Source: Aeromicrobium sp. Root236
GTDB taxonomy: Bacteria; Actinomycetota; Actinomycetes; Propionibacteriales; Nocardioidaceae
Assembly (NCBI RefSeq): GCF_001428805.1
Contig: NZ_LMIS01000001.1
Coordinates: forward strand, 3,327,908-3,391,907
Direction of reading: 5' to 3'
DNA: 64,000 bases
The notes under the pieces are model-generated. The model had not been told where the DNA came from. It saw only the letters and a program-made list of their open reading frames with translations, and ran no database searches. Below, piece after piece: positions 33,704 to 42,178 of this stretch; the first letter of the stretch is position 1, and every line of letters begins with the position of its first letter. The position numbers and the translations under genes are program-made.

Positions 33704-34174
33704 TGACCACCGACGAGGCCTGGCTCGCCCGCGCCATCCAGCTCGCCGTCGACAACGTCGCCGAGGGCGGCGGGCCGTTCGGGGCCGTCGTGGTCAAGGA
33801 CGGCGAGATCGTCGCCACCGGACAGAACCGAGTGACCCGCGACCTCGATCCGACGGCCCACGCGGAGGTGCAGGCGATCCGCCATGCCTGCCGCGCCCAC
33901 AGCAGACTTCTCCCTGGCCGGCATGACGCTCTACACGTCCTGCGAGCCATGCCCGCTGTGCGTGTCGGCCGCGCTGTGGGCGCGCCTCGACCGGGTGGTC
34001 TATGCCGCCGACCGTAACGACGCGGCTCGCGGCGGGTTCGACGACCGCGAGTTCTACGAGCTGTTCGGACGGGACCGGGCGACCTGGCCGACGCTGATCG
34101 AGGAGAAGCGGCCCGACGATGCCCCGGCTCCGTTCGAGGCGTGGCTCGCCAACAGCAGCCGCACGGCGTACTGA
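33703..34174 (+). pseudogene. Nucleoside/guanine deaminase with a frameshift
   Basis: The 5' frame encodes LARAIQLAVDNVAEGGGPFGAVVV-type sequence through the zinc-site HAEVQAIRHACRAHS, then loses homology. The frame shifted by one base continues with DFSLAGMTLYTSCEPCPLC, holding the two Cys zinc ligands, and runs to SSRTAY at 34174. Together they make one complete cytidine-deaminase-fold protein of about 157 residues resembling guanine deaminase. The break lies at about 33896-33905, consistent with one extra base. It is either a true lesion, a sequencing error or a rare recoding event. Downstream is a hairpin CGTGCCC TTGA GGGCACG at 34232-34249. Confidence 0.85.
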
Positions 34175-34267
34175 CTCCTGCGATCTGGATGGCCTGATCG
34201 AGCCATGGCGGTGTGGCGACCGGCGTCCTAGCGTGCCCTTGAGGGCACGACTGCAAAGGAGCAGGTC

Positions 34268-34564
34268 ATGGCATTCATCCAGATCATCGAGGGCCGCACG
34301 AGCCACTTCGACGAGATGAAGGCGCTCACCGAGGAGTTCGAGGGGCAGGACCTCGGTGGGCACACACTGCGGCGCTCGATCCGGACCCGCGATCGCGACG
34401 ACCCGAGCCGATTCATGGTCATCGTCTTCTTCGACTCGTACGAGTCGGCGATGGAGAACTCCAACCTGCCGGAGACCAACGAGTTCTCGCAGAAGATGAT
34501 GGCGCTCGTCGACGGGCCACCGACGTTCCACAACCTCGACGTCGTCGAGGACAAGACGTTCTAG
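34268..34564 (+). CDS. Small protein, probable dimeric alpha/beta-barrel fold
   Basis: 98 residues: IQIIEGRTSHFDEMKALTEEF, then a strand RFMVIVFFDSYESAMENS, resembling ferredoxin-like alpha/beta-barrel (ABM-superfamily) proteins. No catalytic residues can be named. A ribosome-binding site AAAGGAG precedes the ATG. Upstream hairpin at 34232-34249 may belong to its leader or end the previous transcript. Function unknown. Confidence 0.7.
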   Translation: MAFIQIIEGRTSHFDEMKALTEEFEGQDLGGHTLRRSIRTRDRDDPSRFMVIVFFDSYESAMENSNLPETNEFSQKMMALVDGPPTFHNLDVVEDKTF

Positions 34565-34605
34565 GCGAGTTCGCCCCGCCGCCGGTCGCCGACCCGGCGG
34601 GCCAC

Positions 34606-34611
34606 TAGGTT
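34606..34611 (+). promoter_or_regulatory. -10-like box 6 nt before ispE
   Basis: TAGGTT ends 6 nt before the GTG of ispE, with no ribosome-binding site between them, suggesting a leaderless transcript separate from the upstream gene. Confidence 0.45.
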
Positions 34612-34617
34612 GGGCTG

Positions 34618-35538
34618 GTGAGCACCGCCACCGTCCGCGTCCCCGCCAAGATCAACCTGTGCCTCGGTGTCGGCCCGGTCCGTGAGGACGGCTACCACCC
34701 GCTGGCCACGGTCTACCAGGCCGTCGACCTGCACGACGAGGTACGGGCGACCGCCCGCGACGACGACCAGATCACCGTCGCGGTGCACAGCGAGCTCGAC
34801 GTGCGGTCCGAGTCGGTGCTGGTGCCGGAGGACGACGACAACCTCGCGGTCAAGGCTGCGCGCCTGCTGCGCGAGACCACCGGCGTCGTGAACGGCGTCG
34901 ACCTCGCGATCCGCAAGGTCATCCCGGTCGCGGGTGGCATGGCCGGCGGCTCGGCCGATGCCGCCGCGGCGCTCGTCGCCTGCAACGACGTGTGGGCGAC
35001 CGGTCTGACCCGGTCCGAGCTCGAGGAGATCGCCGCCCAGCTCGGCAGCGACGTCCCGTTCCTGTTGCACGGCGGCAACGCGGTCGGCGGTGGACGCGGC
35101 GAGACCATCAGCCCGGTGCTGGCGCGTGGGTCGTACCACTGGGTGTTCGCCATGGCGCACGAAGGACTGTCGACCAAGGCGGTCTACGCCGAGTTCGACC
35201 GGCTCAACGACGGCTCACGCGTACCGGATCCGGTGGTGCCCGATGCGCTGCTCGCCGCGCTGCGCGCCGGTGACGCCGAAGCGCTCGGCGACGCGCTCTC
35301 CAACGACCTGACCGAGGCCGCCCTGTCGCTGCGGCCGGAGCTGCAGGACACCCTCGAGATCGGCATCGAGGCCGGGGCCCTGGGCGCGATCCTGTCGGGA
35401 TCCGGTCCGACGGCACTGTTCCTCGCCTCCGACGAGCAGCACAGCCTCGACATCGCATTCGCCCTCAGCAGCGCCGCCGGGTGCGCCGACGTCGTCCAGT
35501 CACGTGGCCCCGTCCCCGGAGCCCGCAGCACGAGCTGA
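34618..35538 (+). CDS. ispE: 4-diphosphocytidyl-2-C-methyl-D-erythritol kinase
   Basis: 306 residues, GHMP kinase. VRVPAKINLCLGVGPVREDGYH is the substrate-binding start, PVAGGMAGGSADAAAAL the ATP-binding motif at about residue 103, and LSGSGPTALFLA near the C-terminus the third GHMP motif. It phosphorylates CDP-methylerythritol in the MEP pathway of isoprenoid synthesis. In other actinobacteria it directly follows ksgA; here four genes intervene. Convergent with the ABC-F gene. Confidence 0.95.
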   Translation: MSTATVRVPAKINLCLGVGPVREDGYHPLATVYQAVDLHDEVRATARDDDQITVAVHSELDVRSESVLVPEDDDNLAVKAARLLRETTGVVNGVDLAIRKVIPVAGGMAGGSADAAAALVACNDVWATGLTRSELEEIAAQLGSDVPFLLHGGNAVGGGRGETISPVLARGSYHWVFAMAHEGLSTKAVYAEFDRLNDGSRVPDPVVPDALLAALRAGDAEALGDALSNDLTEAALSLRPELQDTLEIGIEAGALGAILSGSGPTALFLASDEQHSLDIAFALSSAAGCADVVQSRGPVPGARSTS

Positions 35539-35540
35539 CT

Positions 35541-35607
35541 CCCGCGATTTGTGAGGTTGGAGGCGTCTCGGACGCCCCGAAGCGCCTTCACGTCCACAAA
35601 TCGCGGG
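35541..35607. terminator. Long inverted repeat between convergent ispE and the ABC-F gene
   Basis: Perfect 13-bp arms CCCGCGATTTGTG (35541-35553) and CACAAATCGCGGG (35595-35607), with a smaller inner hairpin GGCGTC TCG GACGCC at 35562-35576. Position just after the ispE stop and 9 nt from the ABC-F stop fits a bidirectional terminator. The start TGACTCCCGCGAT is echoed by TGACTCCTGCGAT after the deaminase (34172), so it may be a dispersed element. Confidence 0.65.
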
Positions 35608-35615
35608 GTCGGGGA

Positions 35616-37400
35616 TCAGCCTTCGACGAGCTCGGTGAGCTCGAGCCAGCGGTGCTCGTGCTCCTCGACCTGCTTCTCGAGCTCGGCGACGGCCTTGACC
35701 ATGCCGGCCAGACCGGCGGCGTCGGTCGGATCGTGCTGCGCCATCTCGACGTGCAACGCGTCGATGCGGGCCGACAGCTTCTCCATCTTGCGGTCGATCG
35801 AGCCGATCTCCTTCTTGGTGTTGCGGAGCTCGGCGCTCGACAGCTTGGGCGTGCTCGCCGTGTGCCCGGCCGTCGAGGGGTTCGACGCGGCGGGGGAGTC
35901 CTGCTCCTTGCGGAGGCGGAGGTACTGGTCGACGCCTCCGGGCAGGTGCCGGAAGTGGCCGTCGAGGATCGCGTACTGCTGATCGGTGATCCGCTCCAGC
36001 AGGTAGCGGTCGTGCGAGACGACCAGCAACGTGCCGGGCCACGAGTCGAGCAGGTCCTCCATCGCCGCGAGCATGTCGGTGTCGAGGTCGTTGGTCGGCT
36101 CGTCGAGCACGAGGACGTTGGGCTCGTCGAGCAGGATCAGCAGCAGCTGAAGGCGTCGCTTCTGCCCGCCCGACAGGTCCCGGACGGGCGTGGCCATCTG
36201 CTCGTTGGAGAAGCCGAGTCGTTCGAGCAGCTGCGACGGCGTCATCTCCTTGCCGCCTGACACGTACGCGGTGCGCTGGCGCCCCACGACGTCGCTGACC
36301 CGGTCGGAGCCGACGTCCTTGAGCTCGTCGAGCTCCTGGGTCAGGGTGACGACCTTGACGGTCTTGCCGCGCTTCACCCGCCCCGAGGTCGGCTGCACAG
36401 CACCCGTGACCAAGCCCAGGAGCGTGGACTTGCCGGCACCGTTGGCACCGAGGATGCCCGTACGTTCACCGGGTCCCACGCGCCACTCGACGTGCTTGAG
36501 CACCTCGTGGTCGTACGACACCGACACGTCGAGGATGTCGACGACGTCCTTGCCGAGCCGTGAGGTCGCCATCTGCTTGAGCACGATGGGGTCGCGCGGC
36601 GGCGGCTCGTTGGCGATCAGCTCGTTGGCGGCATCGATGCGGAACTTCGGCTTCGACGTACGCGCGGGGGCTCCGCGACGCAGCCAGGCCAGCTCCTTGC
36701 GCATGAGGTTCTGCCGCTTCGACTCGGTCGCCGAGGCGTGCCGGTCGCGCTCGACGCGCTGCAGGATGTAGGCCGCGTATCCGCCCTCGAAGGGCTCGAC
36801 GATGCCGTCGTGGACCTCCCAGGTGGCGTTGCAGACCTCGTCGAGGAACCACCGGTCGTGCGTCACGACCAGCAGCCCGCCGGCGTTCGAGGACCACCGG
36901 GTCTTGAGGTGGTCGGCGAGCCAGGTGATGCCCTCGACGTCGAGGTGGTTGGTCGGCTCGTCGAGGAACAACACGTCGTCGTCGCCCACGAGCAGGGCCG
37001 CGAGCGCCACCCGCCGCCGCTGCCCACCGCTGAGGTTGCCGACCGTGGCGTCCCACGGGATGTCCGAGACGAGCCCGGCGATGACGTCGCGGATCTTCGC
37101 GTCGCCGGCCCACTCGTAGTCGGGCTTGTCGCCGACGATCGCGTGGCCGACGGTCTGCGTCTGGTCGAGGGTGTCGGTCTGGTCGAGCATGCCGATGTGC
37201 ACGCCGCCGCGGGTCGTCACGCGGCCCGAGTCGGGCTGCATGCGACCGGCGAGGATGCGCAGGAGCGTCGACTTGCCGTCGCCGTTGCGGCCGACGATGC
37301 CGATCCGGTCGCCCTCGTCGATGCCGATCGTCACGGACTCGAAGACGGTCTTGGTCGGGAAGTCGAGCGCGATGGACTCGACGCCGAGGAGATGTGCCAC
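35616..37400 (-). CDS. ABC-F family ATPase (ribosome-associated)
   Basis: 594 residues with two ATPase domains and no membrane part. Walker A motifs are GRNGDGKSTLL (about residue 38) and GANGAGKSTLL (about 320); signatures are NLSGGQRRRVALA and LSGGQKRRLQLL, each followed by LDEPTNHLD or LDEPTNDLD. The inter-domain linker is basic. A C-terminal coiled coil (LEKQVEEHEHRWLELTELV region) resembles Uup. ABC-F proteins bind the ribosomal E site and assist stalled translation or resist antibiotics. GTG start at 37400. Confidence 0.92.
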   Translation of the reverse strand: MAHLLGVESIALDFPTKTVFESVTIGIDEGDRIGIVGRNGDGKSTLLRILAGRMQPDSGRVTTRGGVHIGMLDQTDTLDQTQTVGHAIVGDKPDYEWAGDAKIRDVIAGLVSDIPWDATVGNLSGGQRRRVALAALLVGDDDVLFLDEPTNHLDVEGITWLADHLKTRWSSNAGGLLVVTHDRWFLDEVCNATWEVHDGIVEPFEGGYAAYILQRVERDRHASATESKRQNLMRKELAWLRRGAPARTSKPKFRIDAANELIANEPPPRDPIVLKQMATSRLGKDVVDILDVSVSYDHEVLKHVEWRVGPGERTGILGANGAGKSTLLGLVTGAVQPTSGRVKRGKTVKVVTLTQELDELKDVGSDRVSDVVGRQRTAYVSGGKEMTPSQLLERLGFSNEQMATPVRDLSGGQKRRLQLLLILLDEPNVLVLDEPTNDLDTDMLAAMEDLLDSWPGTLLVVSHDRYLLERITDQQYAILDGHFRHLPGGVDQYLRLRKEQDSPAASNPSTAGHTASTPKLSSAELRNTKKEIGSIDRKMEKLSARIDALHVEMAQHDPTDAAGLAGMVKAVAELEKQVEEHEHRWLELTELVEG

Positions 37401-37547
37401 CGAAGAAGTCTAGGCGGCGCAGCGCGGCCGCTCGACCACGCTCTGCGGCCACGGACGTACGTACAAGCTGGTTCTTCCGGGCCATGTCCCTCGGCCGGGT
37501 CGTAGGCGCACGATTGTGGGTGACTCATTCACGGAAGGAGAACTCCG

Positions 37548-37811
37548 ATGGCACTGTTCATGGATGTTCACAACAAGGTGGAAGGACTCACCGCTGACGC
37601 CGTCGCCGGCGCCCACGCCAAGGACCTCGAGATCCAGGGCCAGTACGGCGTCGACTACAAGCAGTACTGGTTCGACGAGGATTCCGGCAAGGTTTTCTGT
37701 CTCGTGGACGCACCCGACGCCGAGTCGGCCGAGCGCGTGCACCGCGAGGCGCACGGACTGCTTGCCGATCAGCTGATCCCAGTCCAGGAAGGCGTCGTCC
37801 CCGGTCACTGA
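37548..37811 (+). CDS. DUF4242 small protein (SCO4226-like)
   Basis: 87 residues matching the DUF4242 ferredoxin-like fold: LFMDVHNKVEGLTADAVAGA, HAKDLEIQGQYGVDYKQYWF, KVFCLVDAPDAESAERVHRE. The Streptomyces homologue SCO4226 binds nickel, and His residues of the VHREAHG block are present here. GGAAGGAG lies 8 nt before the ATG. Single gene with no obvious partner. Confidence 0.85.
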   Translation: MALFMDVHNKVEGLTADAVAGAHAKDLEIQGQYGVDYKQYWFDEDSGKVFCLVDAPDAESAERVHREAHGLLADQLIPVQEGVVPGH

Positions 37812-37866
37812 CGCCACAGAACCACGGCACCGAAGGTCGCGTCGGACCCTCGGCGGTGGTGTGCGC

Positions 37867-38355
37867 TCAGCGGTCGAAGGGTAGCGAGAGCGTGCGCAGC
37901 GCACCGGCCAATGCCGTGGCCTCGTCCGCGGACAATCCGGCGAGGAGCTCCTGCTCGTGGCCGAGCAGCGCGTCGAGGGCTCCGTCGACGGCGTTCTTGC
38001 CCGGCGTCGTGAGCCTGACCTGTACGCCTCGGCGGTCGGCAGGATCCGGGAGCCGTTCGACCAGGCCCTTGCGGACGAGCCGGTCGACGCGATTGGTCAT
38101 GGTGCCGCTGGTCACGAGCGTCTCCTGGACGAGCTGGCCCGGCGAGAGCTGATAGGGCTCGCCGGAGCGGCGCAGCGCCGAGAGCACGTCGAACTCCGAC
38201 GGCTCGAGGTCGTGGTCGGCGAACGCCTGCTTGCGGGCGCGGTCGAGATGGAGCGCGAGCCGGGTGACCCGGCTGAGGATGTGCATGGGGGAGACGTCCA
38301 TGTCGGGACGCTCCCGCTGCCACGCTGCGATCAGCCGATCGACGTCGTCTTCCAC
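37867..38355 (-). CDS. MarR family transcriptional regulator
   Basis: 162 residues from a GTG. The winged helix is at about 45-115: LEPSEFDVLSALRRSGEPYQLSPGQLV, then VTSGTMTNRVDRLVRKGLVERLPDPADRR, with the Asp-Arg wing typical of MarR. TAGGAT on this strand (38362-38367) ends 6 nt before the start, so it is probably leaderless and shares the operator at 38373-38385 with the divergent amidase. Likely a self-repressing regulator of the adjacent genes (inference from operator layout). Confidence 0.92.
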   Translation of the reverse strand: MEDDVDRLIAAWQRERPDMDVSPMHILSRVTRLALHLDRARKQAFADHDLEPSEFDVLSALRRSGEPYQLSPGQLVQETLVTSGTMTNRVDRLVRKGLVERLPDPADRRGVQVRLTTPGKNAVDGALDALLGHEQELLAGLSADEATALAGALRTLSLPFDR

Positions 38356-38372
38356 GAGTCCATCCTAGTTCG

Positions 38373-38385
38373 TCAAGATTCTTGA
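38373..38385. promoter_or_regulatory. Candidate MarR operator between marR and amidase
   Basis: TCAAGATTCTTGA is a near-perfect palindrome (6-bp arms around one base). It falls in the -35/-10 spacer of the marR promoter and upstream of the amidase -10 box TACGCT (38408-38413), which ends 6 nt before the amidase ATG. The same half-sites recur at 39756-39785. Confidence 0.65.
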
Positions 38386-38419
38386 TGTAGAGATTGTTGA
38401 TCGTGACTACGCTCTCGGC

Positions 38420-39760
38420 ATGACTCCTGCCGAGGCTGTGGCCGCCGGACCGACGCGACAGGGCGAGCTCCTCGCCGCCGGCAAGCTCACCTCGCGACAG
38501 CTCACGCAGGCGACCCTCGACGCGATCGAACGGGAGAACCCGGCGATCAACGCCGCCGTCGCGGTGTACGCCGACGAGGCGCTCGCCGCCGCGGACGAGG
38601 CGGATCGCCGCCGTGCGGCAGGTGAGAGCGGGCCGCTGCTGGGCGTGCCGATCGCGGTCAAGGACGACCTCGACATCGGCGGCACGGTCACCGGTAAGGG
38701 CAGCAAGGCGATGGTGGCGCCGGCGAGCCAGGACGCCGAGCTCGTCGCCGCGCTCAAGGCCGCGGGCATGGTCGTCGTGGCCAAGTCGGCGCTGCCGGAG
38801 CTCGCGATCTTCGGGTTCACCGAGTCCGCCGCGCACGGCATCACGCGCAACCCGCTCAACCTCGGCCACACGTCGGGCGGCTCATCGGGCGGCTCGGCTG
38901 CGCTGGTCGCCGCCGGTGCCGTCGGCATCGCGACCGCCTCGGACGGCGCCGGGTCGATCCGCATCCCGGCCGCGTGCTGCGGGCTCGTCGGGTTCAAGCC
39001 GACGCAGGGCACCGTGCCGAGCTCGGGCGGCTGGCACGACCTGTCGACGCAGGGCTGCCTGGCCGCGAGGGTGGCCGACAGTGCCCTGTTCCTCGACGCG
39101 TTCGGCACGTTCGACACCTCGCTCGTCGACGCCGCAGCCCAGGATCCGGCGCCCCTGCGCATCGGCCTGTCGTTCAGCGCCGCTGCGGCGACCAAGGCGC
39201 AGCCGCTGGACCCGCGCGTACGAGCAGCGATGGAGCGTACGGCGGAGCAGCTCCGCGCGACCGGTCACACGGTGACCGAGGTCAAGATCCCCTACCCGCT
39301 CGGCTCCAAGGCGCTGACCGTCCGCTATCTCGCGGGCATCCGCGACGGCGCCGACGGCACCGACGACCCGGGCCGGCTCGAGAAACGTACGAGGGGCATC
39401 GCGCGCCTGGGCCGCCCGTTCGGCCGCCGGTCGGTCGAGTGGGCCAAGCGGCAGGGCCGTTCGTGGGGCGACGCGGTGCACCGCGACCTCGGCGTGGACG
39501 TCCTGCTGACCCCGGTCATGTCGGGCCCCGCGGTCGAGGTGGAGCACTGGCGCGGCAAGGGCCCGCTCGCGACGGTGCTCTCGATGAACGTCTTCTATCC
39601 CTACACCGCGCAGTGGAACCACGCCGGTGTCCCTGCGGTCTCGATGCCCGTAGGCGCGACGGACGAGCGGCTGCCGCTCGCGGTGCAGCTCATCGCGGCG
39701 CGCGGCCAGGACGCGCAGCTGATGTCGCTCGCCGGCCAGCTGGAGCGGCTCAACGCTTGA
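38420..39760 (+). CDS. Amidase (amidase signature family)
   Basis: 446 residues. The Ser-cisSer-Lys triad can be placed as Lys81 (GVPIAVKDDLDIGG), Ser155 (TSGGSSGGSAALVAAG) and Ser179 (SDGAGSIRIPAA). SDGAGS replaces the commoner DGGGS. It hydrolyses an unknown amide in the cytoplasm. It is divergent from marR and appears leaderless. The next gene, a methyltransferase, starts 47 nt after its stop and carries the same operator motif, so the three may form one regulon. Confidence 0.93.
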   Translation: MTPAEAVAAGPTRQGELLAAGKLTSRQLTQATLDAIERENPAINAAVAVYADEALAAADEADRRRAAGESGPLLGVPIAVKDDLDIGGTVTGKGSKAMVAPASQDAELVAALKAAGMVVVAKSALPELAIFGFTESAAHGITRNPLNLGHTSGGSSGGSAALVAAGAVGIATASDGAGSIRIPAACCGLVGFKPTQGTVPSSGGWHDLSTQGCLAARVADSALFLDAFGTFDTSLVDAAAQDPAPLRIGLSFSAAAATKAQPLDPRVRAAMERTAEQLRATGHTVTEVKIPYPLGSKALTVRYLAGIRDGADGTDDPGRLEKRTRGIARLGRPFGRRSVEWAKRQGRSWGDAVHRDLGVDVLLTPVMSGPAVEVEHWRGKGPLATVLSMNVFYPYTAQWNHAGVPAVSMPVGATDERLPLAVQLIAARGQDAQLMSLAGQLERLNA

Positions 39761-39800
39761 CGTCAAGTATCTTGACATCAAGATATATGGGTCGTACGGT
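39756..39800 (+). promoter_or_regulatory. Array of four TCAAG/CTTGA half-sites over a methyltransferase promoter
   Basis: CTTGACGTCAAG (39756-39767) is a perfect palindrome that begins at the amidase stop codon. TCAAGTATCTTGA (39763-39775) and TATCTTGA-CA-TCAAGATA (39768-39785) follow, giving four half-sites. Embedded is a consensus -35 box TTGACA at 39772-39777, a 17-bp gap and TACGGT at 39795-39800, ending 7 nt before the ATG, so the message would be leaderless. Probable MarR binding region. Confidence 0.65.
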
Positions 39801-39807
39801 CGACCGC

Positions 39808-40578
39808 ATGACGACATGGGACCCCGACCGCTACCTGCAGTTCGCCGACGACCGCTCCCGGCCCTTCGTCGACCTCGTGGCTCGCGTGCAGGGCGAGCCG
39901 TCGAGCATCGTCGACCTCGGCTGCGGACCCGGCCACCTCACCGCTGTCCTCCGCGCGAGGTGGCCCGAAGCAACGGTCCACGGCGTCGACTCGTCGCCGG
40001 ACATGATCGCCAAGGCCGACGCTGACAACGACGACGAGCGGACGACGTACGAGCTGGCCGACGTCGCCGCCTGGACCAGCGCCGAGCCGGTCGGCCTGGT
40101 CGTGTCGAATGCGCTCTTCCAGTGGGTGCCGGACCAGCTCGCGGTCATCCGGCGACTGGCCGGGCTCGTCACCCCCGGCGGCACGTTCGCGCTCCAGGTG
40201 CCCTGCAACTACGACGCCCCGAGCCACCGGCTGCTCCACGAGGTCTCCTCGCGGCCGCCGTACGGCGAGCACACCGAAGGACTCCACGGCGACCGCGGGA
40301 CGCACGCCGAGGCGTACCTCGACCTGTTCGCCGGACTCGGCTGGACGACCGACGCGTGGGAGACGACCTACCTCCACGTCCTGCAGGGCGCAGATCCCGT
40401 GTTCGAGTGGATCTCGGGCACCGGGGCCCGCCCGATCCTCCAGGCGCTGCCGGACGGTCTGCGCGAGGAGTTCGTCGCCGACTACAAAGCCGCACTTCGG
40501 GAGGCCTATCCCGCGCAGGCATGGGGCACGGTGCTGCCGTTCAGCCGTACGTTTGCCGTCGCCCGCCGCGAGGCCTGA
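39808..40578 (+). CDS. tam: Trans-aconitate 2-methyltransferase-like SAM methyltransferase
   Basis: 256 residues. The start TTWDPDRYLQFADDRSRPFVDL and IVDLGCGPGHLT (SAM motif I, about residue 35), followed by VVSNALFQWVPDQ, are the features of Tam, which methylates trans-aconitate, an aconitase inhibitor. The ATG at 39808 matches the family start; an in-frame ATG at 39787 is less likely. Its promoter carries the putative MarR sites. Confidence 0.85.
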   Translation: MTTWDPDRYLQFADDRSRPFVDLVARVQGEPSSIVDLGCGPGHLTAVLRARWPEATVHGVDSSPDMIAKADADNDDERTTYELADVAAWTSAEPVGLVVSNALFQWVPDQLAVIRRLAGLVTPGGTFALQVPCNYDAPSHRLLHEVSSRPPYGEHTEGLHGDRGTHAEAYLDLFAGLGWTTDAWETTYLHVLQGADPVFEWISGTGARPILQALPDGLREEFVADYKAALREAYPAQAWGTVLPFSRTFAVARREA

Positions 40579-40621
40579 CTCCGGTACGCTGGCTGCTGCG
40601 TTCCTCTGGTTTCGGGGACGA

Positions 40622-40703
40622 TCCCCGGTTGGTCTGCCGGCAGGGCCCGCCGCACTTTGAATGCGGACAAGCGACGTAGGTTCGACTCCTACCCGGGGAG
40701 CCA
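40622..40703 (+). tRNA. tRNA-Gln (anticodon TTG)
   Basis: Acceptor arms TCCCCGG and CCGGGGA pair perfectly, with discriminator G and an encoded CCA (40701-40703). D-stem GGTC/GGCC, anticodon stem CCGCA/TGCGG around CTTTGAA (anticodon TTG), a 9-nt variable region and T-arm GTAGG TTCGACT CCTAC. A tRNA-Gln just upstream of glmU is also found in mycobacteria. No phage or island lies next to its 3' end. Confidence 0.93.
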
Positions 40704-40729
40704 GCAAGGTCCGTCGACGAAGGAGTCTG

Positions 40730-42178
40730 GTGAGCGATCGAGTAACGGCCATCGTCCTGGCGGCGGGAGCGGGCACGCGGATGAAGTCCTCGCGCGCCAA
40801 GGTCCTGCACGAGATCGCCGGGCGGACGATGCTCGAGCACGCTCTCGTGGCGGTCGCCGGTGCGGGCGTCCACACGACGGTCGCCGTCGTCGGTCACGAC
40901 CGCGAGCAGGTGTCGGAGGCCATCACGGCGTACGACCCCTCGATCATCCAGGCCGTGCAGGAGCAGCAGAACGGCACGGGCCACGCCGTCCACGTCGCCC
41001 TCGAGTCCCTCGACAGCGCGCCCGACGGCACGGTCATCGTGACGTACGCCGACGTGCCCCTGCTGTCGGCGCAGACGCTCGCCGAGCTGCTGGTCGGCCA
41101 TCGCGCCGCCGGCCACACCGTCACGATCCTGACCGCCGAGGTCGACGACCCCACGGGCTACGGCCGCATCCTGCGCGGTCCCGACGGCGCCGTGACGGCG
41201 ATCCGTGAGCACAAGGACGCCTCCGACGAGGAGCGCGCCGTGCGCGAGATCAACAGCGGCATCCTCGTCGTCGACGGCAGGTTCCTCACCGACGCCGTGG
41301 CGCGGCTCGAGACCGACAACGCGCAGGGCGAGCTCTACCTGACCGACATCATCGGCAAGGCCGTCGCCGAAGGGCGGCCGGTGGGCGCCCACGTCCTCGA
41401 GGACGTCTGGCAGACCGAAGGCGTCAACGACCGCGCCCAGCTCGCCCGGCTCGGCGCCGAGCTCAACCGCCGCATCACGGCGCACTGGATGGCCGAGGGC
41501 GTCACGATCGTCGACCCGGCCACGACGTGGATCGACTCCGCCGTGACGCTCGAGCCCGACGTCACGGTCCTGCCCGGCACCCAGCTGCTCGGCGCCACGG
41601 CGGTCGCCCGGGGCGCCACGATCGGACCGGACACGACGTTGCGCAACATCGAGGTCGGCGCCGGCGCCACGGTCGTACGCACGCACGGCTCCGATGCCGT
41701 GATCGGCGACGAGGCCACTGTCGGCCCGTTCGCCTACCTCCGCCCCGGCACCGAGCTCGGCGCCGGCGGCAAGATCGGCACGTTCGTGGAGGTCAAGAAC
41801 TCGACGATCGGCGAGGGCGCCAAGGTGCCGCACCTGACGTACGTCGGCGACGCCGAGATCGGCGAGGGCGCCAACATCGGCGCCGGCACGATCTTCGCCA
41901 ACTACGACGGCGTCAACAAGCACCGTTCCACGATCGGCAAGCACGCCAAGACCAGCTCCAACAACACGTTCGTCGCACCCGTCACGGTCGGCGACGGAGC
42001 GTTCACGGGAGCCGGCTCGACGATCCGCGAGGACGTACCACCGGGGGCGCTGGCCGTGAGTGCTGGTGCACAGAGGAACATTGAGGGGTGGGTGGCCGAC
42101 AAACGTCCGGACACCGCATCCGCCCGTGCCGCCCGCGCGGCGCAGGACCACGCGGCAGAGGAGACCTCCGGTGAGTAG
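40730..42178 (+). CDS. glmU: Bifunctional UDP-N-acetylglucosamine pyrophosphorylase / glucosamine-1-phosphate acetyltransferase
   Basis: 482 residues. The N-terminal nucleotidyltransferase starts with LAAGAGTRMKSSRAKVLHEIAG and has TGYGRILRGPDG. The C-terminal left-handed beta-helix has hexapeptide repeats and the acetyltransferase His region (NYDGVNKHRSTIGKHAKTSSNN). It makes UDP-GlcNAc for peptidoglycan. The GTG at 40730 has AAGGAG at 40720. It overlaps prs by 8 nt. Confidence 0.97.
   Translation: MSDRVTAIVLAAGAGTRMKSSRAKVLHEIAGRTMLEHALVAVAGAGVHTTVAVVGHDREQVSEAITAYDPSIIQAVQEQQNGTGHAVHVALESLDSAPDGTVIVTYADVPLLSAQTLAELLVGHRAAGHTVTILTAEVDDPTGYGRILRGPDGAVTAIREHKDASDEERAVREINSGILVVDGRFLTDAVARLETDNAQGELYLTDIIGKAVAEGRPVGAHVLEDVWQTEGVNDRAQLARLGAELNRRITAHWMAEGVTIVDPATTWIDSAVTLEPDVTVLPGTQLLGATAVARGATIGPDTTLRNIEVGAGATVVRTHGSDAVIGDEATVGPFAYLRPGTELGAGGKIGTFVEVKNSTIGEGAKVPHLTYVGDAEIGEGANIGAGTIFANYDGVNKHRSTIGKHAKTSSNNTFVAPVTVGDGAFTGAGSTIREDVPPGALAVSAGAQRNIEGWVADKRPDTASARAARAAQDHAAEETSGE

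Noticed and set aside
40622..40703. tRNA-Gln as an integration site
   Set aside because: No integrase, no repeated copy of the tRNA 3' end and no foreign-looking genes follow; the neighbours are conserved housekeeping genes.
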